The position numbers were made by a program, and so were the translations under genes. From Owenia fusiformis (Eukaryota; Annelida; Polychaeta; Sabellida; Oweniidae), in assembly GCA_903813345.2 (NCBI GenBank), contig CAIIXF020000012.1:9258432-9322431 (forward strand): a stretch of DNA of 64,000 bases. Reading direction: 5' to 3'. Shown in pieces: positions 51,901 through 63,900 of the stretch. The stretch's first letter is position 1, and each line of letters starts with the position of its first letter. Under the pieces are notes generated by a model. It did not search any database and was not told where the DNA came from. It was given only the letters and a program-made list of their open reading frames with translations.

Positions 51901-54900
51901 AACTTAAGGTCATGGTACTTGATCCTGTATATATTCCTGGAAGGTTTAGAAGACAATACCTAATTATGTTTTCAACTTAAGGTCATGGTACTTGATCCTG
52001 TATATATTCCTGGAAGAGTTAGAAGACAATACCTAATTATGTTTTCAACTTAAGGTCATGGTACATTGATCCTGTATATATTCCTGGAAGGTTTAGAAGA
52101 CAATACCTAATTATGTTTTCAACTTAAGGTCATGGTACTTGATCCTGTATATATTCCTGGAAGGTTTAGAAGACAATGACTAATTATGTTTTCAACTTAA
52201 GGTCATGGTACTTGATCCTGTATATATTCCTGGAAGAGTTAGAAGACAATACCTAATTATGTTTTCAACTTAAGGTCATGGTACTTGATCCTGTATATAT
52301 TCCTGGAAGGTTTAGAAGACAATACCTAATTATGTTTTCAACTTAAGGTCATGGTACATTGATCCTGTATACAAGGGGCGATCCATATATTCTGATAAAA
52401 ATGCTCTCATTTTGCTATTTTTTCACATATCCATCTCATATTTTCAGAAAATGTAGATTATGTAATTACACATACAATGCCCAAATATTATAGCTACATC
52501 TTAAATTAATTAAGAGATAGGGTTACCATGGTAACCTGTATTAAGGGTAGGCAGGTCAATTAAATTATAACGTATAAAATATCATAATAACTTGTTATTT
52601 TAATTATTTTAAAGCATGTGGAAATCATATTCATTTTTTCTTAAAAAAGTTTTGTATTGTTTCTCGTTGTTTGTTGCTAAACAAATGATTATTTGTGATC
52701 ACATCACAACAACTCACAATAGCAATGTATGACATGATGGGCAAATTGGAATTACATGTCATGAGACACACTAAATTTCAAAATGACCGATCAGATGAGG
52801 TTAATGCGGCTGCAGCAGAGTGTGACATTAACAGATACATTAGGGGTACCATTAGATTTTATGTACTATCAAGAATAAGTAAGAGGACACTGGCAGAGGC
52901 ATACATGGACTCATATAGTGTATGGACAAGGTGTTATGTCTGCTCTAAGGATCTCTCATAGTATTGTAAATTTGAGGAAGGCTACTCACTGTTGAATATC
53001 ATTCCCAATCTGTTTGCAAGAAGAGCTTGCGGACAGAGAATAACACTACGATAATTTGAGATGCAATTTATGAAAAAAAAACTATTCCACTGTGGAAATA
53101 GCAAACAAAGGTAACAGGGGTATGGAGCAGTTCAAGGAATAGTTGGCATTGACCTGGATATGCGTTTGATCTGCTTGAAATAGGTACCGAGGAATGATTA
53201 AATTAACAAATTTATCTATTTTATTCGTTATAATTTAACTGACCTGCCTACCCTAAATACAGGTTACCATGGCAACCTTATCTCAAAAATTATTTAAGAT
53301 ATAGCTATAATATTTTAGCATTGTATGTGTAATTACATAATCTTCAAGTTCTGAAAAAATGAGATGGATATGTGAAAAAATCACAAAATGAGAGCATTTT
53401 TATCAGAATATATGGATCGCCCCTTGTATATTCCTGGAAGGTTTAGAAGACAATACCTAATTATGTTTTCAACTTAAGGTCATGGTACATTGATCCTGTA
53501 TATATTCCTGGAAGGTTTAGAAGACAATACCTAATTATGTTTTCAACTTAAGGTCATGGTACTTGATCCTGTATATATTCCTGGAAGGTTTAGAAGACAA
53601 TACCTAATTATGTTTTCAACTTAAGGTCATGGTACATTGATCCTGTATATATTCCTGGAAGGTTTAGAAGACAATACCTAATTATGTTTTCAACTTAAGG
53701 TCATGGTACTTGATCCTGTATATATTCCTGGAAGGTTTAGAAGACAATACCTAATTATGTTTTCAACTTAAGGTCATGGTACTTGATCCTGTATATATTC
53801 CTGGAAGGTTTAGAAGACAATACCTAATTATGTTTTCAACTTAAGGTCATGGTACTTGATCCTGTATATATTCCTGGAAGGTTTAGAAGACAATACCTAA
53901 TTATGTTTTCAACTTAAGGTCATGGTACTTGATCCTGTATATATTCCTGGAAGAGTTAGAAGACAATACCTAATTATGTTTTCAACTTAAGGTCATGGTA
54001 CTTGATCCTGTATATATTCCTGGAAGAGTTAGAAGACAATACTTAATAATGCCGCCTCCAAGAAGTTTAACATATTGTTATATCAACCATTTGTATTGCT
54101 CATCTGGCATCTGTAGCTATTGATACACTAATTAAGACGTAATGAAACACCCATATTGGCTTAAATAAAAAGATTGAATGCCAAAACAGGTGATTGAAAG
54201 TGTTACAACACCTCCTAAATACTTTATTGGCCTAAATTTGGATTTTGCAGAAAAGTAAAAATTATGTGATAAATTACCCTGTAGTATTTTATTTTTGGTG
54301 CATGGTTACTATGACTACCTGTTAGCTGTTGTAATAGATGGCGCACCCAAGTGTTTCCAGATCCAGGCCAACTATAAAGTGCCGTCAAGGGTAATGGAGT
54401 ATCAGAAAATTTAATTGGTTGGCATGAATCGGATGTTTCCATTTGATAGTCTCTCTTTTCCAACAGTATATTCTTTTTTGTATTGTGTTGCGATGGATCT
54501 ACAAAATACAGTAAAAATAAAAGTGCATTCTTCTAACATTTTGAATATTGAATATAAAATTTCCACCAAGACATATTGTCATGGCCTTTGTTTTTGTGAT
54601 TGGTTAGTCAGCTGAAGGTAGTCTTTTGTTAGTATTTAGTGTCTGTAACAATTGCACACTTATATAGTCATTTGCAATATATGCCTATTACTTACCAGAT
54701 AGTGATATTTATCATATATCATAAGTCTTATTAGTTTTGTGTCATGTTTTGATACAATTGTTAATGAAAGAAATGTATAATGATATATACTAACATATTG
54801 ATAAATAAGATATAGAAATAATGGATAATGCCGTTTGTAAAAATAGATCTCTCAAATCTAAACTTAATTTGACCCCTCATAACACCCTTAGAATTTTATT

Positions 54901-57900
54901 TCCTGTAAATTTGTGCTTACTACCTATTCAAAAAGTATCAAGACATCAAACACCTACCTGCTCTAAAGTTCCATATTGTGACAGACAAACAAACTGAGCA
55001 TATCAAGTAATGCAAGTATTTTATCCGACAGAAATAACTTGATAACAAAGCCATCCTCAGCAAATTTAAAAAAATCTTTTTTATTAAATTGAATTGATTC
55101 TCTAAATGTTGCATGAGTTCAAAGCATTAGTTATCTCTTAATCACCTGTTCAAACATTTAACAAGATTTCAATAAATTATTGCTATTTTTTATTTACAAT
55201 AATATTTGATTGAATTGACAGAGATATTCTTATTTGCACGTAAATATGTAAGCACAGGTGCCAAAGAGAATTAGAAGAGTACCTACTTTTTGCCTTTACC
55301 TTTCTGCTGATTTTGGTTGTGTTCATTTTTCATTTTAGATACACAGTGATCTGGTAACAGGATATACAAAAAGTTTTATTGTATTGAACAACACTATCAA
55401 TGAAGCAATAATCTCATAGTGATCACATTTTAAAGTAGAAAATGCAATTTAAAAGAATAGAATCACCAAGGAATAAAGTAAACAAACATTTTGTAGAGAA
55501 ATGTTAGGATATAAGTCAGTTCAAATAGATTTCGGAGAAAATTGTTGTATGGGTGTTTCTGTTTACACACGGGTAAAAACAATATTATTGATAAAGTACT
55601 TTTGGTCATGAAGCTAACATAATCCAAAATCAAATATATCTAGATTAGATAGATTAGAAAAATGAGGAGGCAAAAAAGTAGATAGAAAATTACAAATGTA
55701 ACTGTGTAGAATAAATTTAATAGCACATGTGAGCCCCACGATACATATCCAGCGTTATATCTGTATCTGTAACATTTGTTGCATGTGTAACAATTGTTAC
55801 GGATGTGGTTAGATCTTAATGGTAACATTTTGATGTGGAATGCCTTTTGTTTTGTAAAATGTTTCCTCGAATTATCACAAAAAGCTAAACATTCATCAGC
55901 TTTATAAATAAGATAAAAGTGTTTGGAAATTTTAATAAAATGAATTACAAAACAAATGAATTTCTGGCACACACAATTGCAGATTTTATAGAATCATCAA
56001 ACAGAGGTTGATCAGACTTTGTAAATCATTATTTTCATGTCCTACTGTCACCTTCCCCATCATCATTTCATTGTTCATACTCATTCATTTAATCACATTT
56101 ATTATTTTGTTTTTACACTTTATTTTCCAATCAAGTTATTTGCCTGTATGTATTTTATCTATATGCGAATATGTCTGTCATGCCTTAGGACGATTGACAT
56201 TATTACACTTTGTTAATTGTAATATATTAATTCATGCAATAAATAGTGGGAAAAAGGTGTTACTTTTGGTCAAGTTCTATCATGACTTCAAATGAAGTTA
56301 GCAGAGTACCATATGTTGTTTAGTATTTTTTAGTATTGTGTACAATATCATTTCTTATTTTCAGCCAAGAGAAGCTGTAGAGTTGAGGTTCCCAGCCCTT
56401 GGTCAGATGTCAATGTGGAGCGTAGCATGCCTGCCCTCAAGTTCTATCATGACTTCAGTTGTGGTGAGTACTGTACATATCATTAGCCAAGTAATTACTA
56501 TTGACTCATATTTCCCTTCTCAAATTAAAATTGGCCCTTTCAATCTAGATCCTGAATCAGAATGTATAGTGTAATCTATTTAGTGTTAATTTTACACTGA
56601 AATAATAAGTCCCAAGATGGCATGTTTTTGTTACATTAATAAATATAATTGAATATTGTAAAATTTGAGTATCATATTTAAATTAATCATACACCTTATT
56701 TGCATTGAAATCTCCTATTTTTGGCTTTTAGTTTAGTTTTATATTTCAAAAATTTTAGATGTAACTAGCTGGGCAATGTCATATGGCGTTTGCTGGGAAC
56801 CTACAAATGCCTATTTCAACCTCACAACTGACTTGATCAACAAACGTTCCATTGATCCCAGTTTACCTATGCCTTGGTGGGATAAGATACGGCTACTTCT
56901 TCATGGCCGCCTTACAATGTCCGTTCAGCAGATGAATATTTTGTACCATGCATCGTTCGATCCGAACAATACTACAGATATGATGGATTGGACTTGGACT
57001 AATCTGATCCTTGATTGGACAAATGGTATGCTCCCTTTTTTCCAAACAATTTTTGATTTTTTTCAAATGCTATGCTTCCTTATTTTGAAAAGTTAAAAAT
57101 TGTCATTGTGGTTATATAAGTTTGTATCTCGTGGGGTCATACACGTCCCTTACATAATAAATAAAAGAACCTTATTGTAATATATTTAACATGTTAAACT
57201 TTACAGCAAAGTGGGTGTTAAAAGGAGACCTAGACATCTATGCAAGGACTGCCTCTATGAAGTATGATGACTGTAGAGTGTTACATCTTCCAAAGCTCAC
57301 ATTCTGGTATGTAAATGGCTTAGCAGAAGTCACATTATTTCTTCATTTTCTCAGATTTAATTGATTGTCCATGACCTTATCTTCAAATCGCTTTAATGTG
57401 TATTATTTTTGAATTTCTTGATGCTGGTCTATGATTTGAATCATTTAAATTTATGTTTTCAGTATAAATCTGAAATGGAATTGTTTTGGAGACAGCAATG
57501 ATCATCATTCTGTGATGCCATGTGCCCCTGATAAAATCCCAGAATTTTCACTGGAGGTATGTTCTTCCCATAATGCAATTTGGTAATTTTCTGATAATTT
57601 CTATAATATGATATTCAGTTCTATGATTTACAATAATTTAAGATGATTATGATTTATCTTTTAAATTTGGTTGTCTGCAAACTGTTGCATTAAGTTGCAT
57701 TATGGAATATTTTCAGAAACACGATTCATTCCGGGCCTTTAGATCTCAGAGTCTCAGCCTGAGTATGAGTTTCGAAACAAAGGGAAATACAGAGCCAGGA
57801 GAAAATATTGATGTGCCAAAAGTGTTATACTATGCGAGTACCCTGCGATGGCTTGATAAGATAAAGGTACAGTAAGTGCCTATGGTAAAATTTCAGTGGG

Positions 57901-60900
57901 CAAGTTTCTGGTAAGGTAAAGTCCATGGGGGTAAACCCTGGGTTTAAAGTATCATTGTGTAGGCATCTTGGGGCAGGAAATTGCCATGTTTGTTTATCAA
58001 AACTGACATATGATTATCATCCTAGTTAGCACCGCTATTTGATTATCATCCTTTGTTTTTCAATTAACAATTTTCCTTTGAGATATGGAAAAGTGGCATC
58101 TTCCGTATGTCCATCTGCTTATATATTTTTCTGAGTGAGTCAACCTCATGAAGCAGAAAGGCAATGTAAACATGTAGTTAGTGTGTAATGATGATGTAAA
58201 TGTTTTACTGGCTTCTGAAATAAGAAAGATTTATAGTCTTCCCATAAAGATTTGACTCCTCAGGCCTTTTGTTGAATCTATCACATATTTTATCATTCTG
58301 TAAGTACACATTAAAACTTTGGTTACAAGGTAGAGATAGTATAATGCACATCAAGACACTGAAAAGTGAAGTGTTTATGACAATTAGATTAACTATACAG
58401 AATCAATATGCAGAAAAGACAAGCTATGGGAAATAAGTTAAAATCCCAAACCACACAAAATGTTGACATCACAAACAAAAATTACAATTTTTGAAAACAG
58501 ACTTTTGTGAGTCCCATTCACAAACAAGCAATGAAAAAGTTTGTGTGCATTAAAAATGCAGTAATTTTTGCATTCACTTTAACAACATTACAAACCATCT
58601 GGTTCCAAAGTATGATATGGAAATCACCAAGGAACATAAAATCAGTGATGGAGCAACAATCGTCAAAGAAAATACTGGATATACCAGGTAAAACCTAAAT
58701 AATTTAATTACTCAACTAAAGAAATAGTATTTTTTAAATAAAAATGTTAATGAAAGCAGTACAGTTCAATTTGATACAAACAAAAATTTGGGGAGTCTAA
58801 ATGTAATTATAGTGTTGTTGTTTTCTTTTCAACATCAGCTTTTTTAATTCAGGTGTTGAAATAATTAGCCAGAGTGGTCCTGATGTTATCTCTAAAAGTA
58901 CAGTAAATGTGACTGACAGTGCAGTTAAAGACACAAGAAGTACAGATGAGACCAAGGAGGGTACAACTAATACTGCAGAAAGTGTCCATGAGAACTTCAG
59001 AAGAACAGATGCAGCTAATAATGCAGAAAGTATACATGAAAATATCAAAAGTATGGATGGGACTTCAGAAAGTACAGCTAATACCAAAGAAAGTGTCAAG
59101 GATGACATCAAAAGTACAGGTGAGACTTCCAAAAATGCAACTTATACAAGAGAAATTGTCCATCAGAACATCAAAAGTACAAATGAGACTTCAGAAAATC
59201 CAACTTATACCACAGAAAGTGTCCATCAGAACATCAAAAGTACAAATGAGACTTCAGGAAGTAGAACTAATATTGTGGAAGGCATCCATGAAAACATCAA
59301 AAGTACAGATGAGCCCAATAAAAGTACAAATAATATTACTGAAACTGCAGATAAGCTCATAGAAATGTCAGCTTTGACCAACACCAGTACAAATAACATC
59401 ACTGAAAATACAGATATTGACACTGAAAATACCAATTTTGAATTACTTTCATCAGGGGAAACATGGCAATATAACCCTGGAGTAATACTAGACCCAAAAC
59501 CCAGAAATAGACTCATAAAATCAATACTTGACTCCCTTGATGAACTTTACAAAAAGAGGGCCAACAAAAGTAGAGAACAGTTAGGTCTGAATGGAGCTAT
59601 GATGTTTGGACCAGATTTTTACACTCAACCAATGGATTTATTCAAAAATTCAGACTGGTGGGTGAAGTCTAAAAGGCTTCCAGGCTTATTGGTGATTGGT
59701 GTGCAAAAATGCGGCACAGGGGCGCTAAAGAATTTTCTCAATGCACATCCTAATATGGCATCAAGTCCTGGAGAACATCATTTCTTTAATACATTTTACA
59801 GAGAATCTCATGTTGATGAAAAAATCAAACTTAAAGATCAAATTCTTGATGTTTATCTTCCTAGTATGCCAAAGACAGCTGAAAATGTGATGGCTTTTGA
59901 TAAAACACCAGAATACTTTGACATGTCTGATCCATTGCACATCTATCGTATGAACCCACGCATAAAATTGATCATTGTGATATGTGATCCAGTTAGACGT
60001 AGCCAGTCATCATACGCTCACCACTACTCAGCTGAACGCTACACTGAATCTTATTTAAAATATGCAATATCTAAAAATGGCTCAGTCAACACAGAAGAAT
60101 CATTCATATTTAGAGGCAGATACGACAAAGCCTTAGAAAGATACTTGGCAATTTTTCCCAGGGAACAGATACTAATTCTTGACAAGGCATATTTCAAGAC
60201 CCATCCTCTTCTGGTCATGAATCAAGTGGAGTCATTCTTGAACATTCCAAAATTCTTTACGAGATACATGTTTTACTATGATGGAAAGTATGGGTATTTT
60301 TGTTTGGCATACACCCCATGGGGGTTTCGTGGTGGATGCCAAGGAAAAGGAAAATATAACACTCATGCTGTATTGGCTGAAGATGTGGTGAAAAAGCTCC
60401 AACTGTATTATAAACCATTCAATGATAGGTTTATGGATTTAGCTGGCTCTGAGTATCAATCTCTTATATATCAAGATATAAATGGGACTGAATTTGAAAA
60501 GCATACTCTTTGGAATTCTAAATATAGTAACACCTATGATAATACTAAAACTGTGGCTTTTTAACAGAATCTTTGTAAGGTTAAAGCTGGACTACGCTCC
60601 GAAACGCAATCTTGGGTTGTTTCGGGGGTGAACTTTATCATTTTGAGCTTAATGAAAGATTATAGAATGATGAACAAATGGGGAAAATCTTGTGTAGAAA
60701 TACTTACGATAAATGTGTCATTTCAAAGATTTTTCATTGAATTTGCTTCGATCGGTGCCGGCGATATGATTTTGGAAAGGTTTCTAAATGAAGAACGTGA
60801 CGTCACTTCCGAATCATAGCATTCAAAATAAGTAGCGTTTAATTACTTCCTCCTTTCATAATAATACGGTGGTGTAGCGGGTAGAATCCTCGCTGAGCAC

Positions 60901-63900
60901 GCGGGAGGCCCGGGTTCGAATCCCGCATTAGCCTTTTTATTTTTTTAACTAAATGATTGTTCTTTGATATTACGCAGAAAAAAACAATTTTTATTTACAT
61001 AAACTTTATATTAGAGCTTGAAAATGTAAAAACAATATATGTCAACATATTGCGTTTTGGAGCGATGTGCAGGTTTAAGAATTTCTAAACCAATTATTGT
61101 AACCATGATGTCATAATAAGAGAACAATGAATTCATATTGGTGGCATATTAAGTTTACTTTTAATTTAAGAGTTGAAGTGAGAAACTGTCAATTTGGACA
61201 AGGTGATATATTATATCAAATCTAGTGTTGTATTCACTTTAAGAGGCTCTTATATTATAGTAATTTGAGTCATTGGAACATCCCAAAACTAGAAATAAAA
61301 AGTACATGTATTCAGATTTTGAACCTTTTGAATCTTTTTAGAGATATAAAAGTTTACCTGTACCTGGTTATTCTTAATTGTAACTCTTGATAATAATAGC
61401 ATTACATGTATGTAAATATCTTTATGTGATTTTACTAAGAAATAAAATAAAAAGCCTGAATGAATGCACGTGTTCACATTTTATAGAATTTGGTATCAAT
61501 GGATATCAATGGAAAAACAAAATATTGAATGTAACAGTGATCACTTCTAGGCTTGGCTTCATATACAGGTATTGCAATAAAATCTAATAAGAGCTTACAT
61601 GCAATTACAGCACATTTTTATTGCAGTCTGAAAAGGTGCTATATTGCCATCATCTTGTGCTAATGGATGTACATCAGTTTCTGTCCATTTGGGCGATGCT
61701 ACATAAATCTTTGTCATCCAAATTCTAGGAAAACTGCTTATCCATTAACTTGAAATTTCTACAGGTGCAAGAACAGACAAGTGGCAAGATCTGATTAGGT
61801 TTTGGACACATGATGGCCATTTCAAGCAATAAACTTAACTGTAGCATTAAAAAGCATACAATTGTTTTGTTATTTCTAAATCAAATTGCCCCAAAATGTA
61901 GGAATTTGATATGGTAATTCCTCATTTGATTCCCTAAGTAAAGTGCTGAAAATACTTGTGTATACATGTATTATAAGCTACTGATCTCCTTTTCTATACT
62001 TCATCCTCGGAATATCATCAAAACAATGTGAATTTCATTACTACAGTTTTACTTTTTGAAATGTGAATAATAATTTTAATATGTAAAAAGTAATGAAACA
62101 CAATCATTTTCAAAATAGAACTGGCTGGTCTTACTAATTTTGAAATGTTGGTGATCACAAATAAGATTTTTTTGTTGGCATTATGTTAATAATTATTTGT
62201 TTGCAGATGTGTTTTGACAAGGTGAATAGACCAATCAGAAGAGGACCTTTGTTTAAGAACACATTTCCCAGAAAACCACAGTTTACCAGACACCTCAAGT
62301 AAGACACCTTAAATAATCAACATATTTATTTCCCATCAGGCATTGTTAATCTCAGATTATCATATTTCCCATAATGCAACCTCAGTTTAGCAGATGGATA
62401 AATTGTTTAAATCAGATGTTCTTGATATTGTTTTGAAAAACAAATACCCCATATATTCATTTTATTATTCATTTACTATGTTAATTCCAGGCAATTTGCC
62501 ATATCCATGAACTTACACCAGTTTGAAGTTAATTACTGGTGGTCTTTTGCCAAACAACATGGAATAGAAATGAAAGGACAGTCATTGAGTCTGAGTATAC
62601 GCAACCAATGTACTCTCACCCCTGTAGAAGATGGACTCATCCATAGACCTGAAAGCAATTGGACCATAAAGCAATTCAAGGCGAGTTCAATTTGTATTTT
62701 ATGGGGTGTTAAGATATCCTCTTTTATGGAAAAACAAAGTAAGTTATGTTATAAACGAGATTGTAAAATGTGTTTTTTAAGTGAAGAATGATTATTTTTT
62801 CAACATTCACAGAAAAACGATTTATCATTTTTATGTCACCATTAAAGGTTTTTATGTCACCACCAGAAGTAAATTGTCATAGTTTCCAATTTTATTGTGT
62901 ACGAATGGTAACAAATGGTAGGTAGTGACATTTTGCATGTTAATGCCTTTTTTAATTATGTTGTATAGTTGAAAGGGGAGCAAACCAAGAATATTTTCCT
63001 TGTTTATCCACAACTGACTGCGTTTGGTCAACACAATGGCTTTCAAGAGAAATCTCAGTCAAAGCCTGTTATGTGATCACAACCACTTGCCCAATTACAT
63101 GAATTAAGGAATATAATTTTGATAACCCCATATGACTTCATTTACATACTTAATGTGGAAGATGAGAAAATGCATAAATACTACAGAGATATATTTTTGT
63201 ATTTGTATTTTAGGTTGAACTAAATGAAGGCCAGATGTGGTTATGTAGTCAGCATGGAGAAGAAGACCAAGAGAGTGTTTCTATGTTCCGTCCAGTCAGG
63301 AAGAGTTATTTCATGTCTGTCGATAAGTAAGTTTTAGTCTTTTCCCATTTGAATTTCAAAACGTGAATACGCAATATAAAAATGCTGGTGAAGAATAAAT
63401 TATAGTGTCCCATTTTTATGACATTTTGCATGTTTGTACCCTGCTAATATTGTGATAATTAATTAGGTGATTTTGATAATTTGTTATCTGTTTTGTTAAT
63501 TTTTAGTTTTTGACAGATTTCTCTCAATTGATGTTTTCACCAGTATAGAAATAAACATCAATTTGGCACATATCGTATGAGAATTTGGAATAAAATCTTA
63601 AAACAAATACTGATGAAAGTCTCCATTAAAAATAAATAACCCAAACTGCCATCTTTTATTATACATGTACATGTTTTATTCATTCTTGGTGTTTTATTTC
63701 TACAGGGTTATGTACACAAGAGATGAACCAACACAACCTGATGACATCACTCCTGATATTGAAACTGCCATCTTTTATTATATACATGTACATGTTTTAT
63801 TCATTCTTCGTGTTTTATTTCTACAGGGTTATGTACACAAGAGATGAACCAACACAACCTGATGACATCACTTCTGATATTGAAACTGCCATATTTTATT

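Noticed and set aside
52695-52961. 88-codon plus-strand frame in the element within the minisatellite
   Set aside because: No transposase motif could be recognised; kept only as a note under the element.
55640-55972. 110-codon minus-strand frame ending in a hydrophobic run, considered as the missing membrane-anchor exon of the WSCD-like gene
   Set aside because: The hydrophobic run is at the wrong end, is followed by a stop and has no donor; low-complexity AT-rich sequence explains it.
58919-59362. 147-codon plus-strand frame and minus-strand frames at 58797-59516
   Set aside because: Shadows of the repeat-coding stalk of the HS3ST-like gene, kept open by the 63-bp periodicity.
60866-60934. 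A functional tRNA-Ala(AGC) gene
   Set aside because: The acceptor stem does not pair and position 33 is G, so it is listed only as a tRNA-like sequence.
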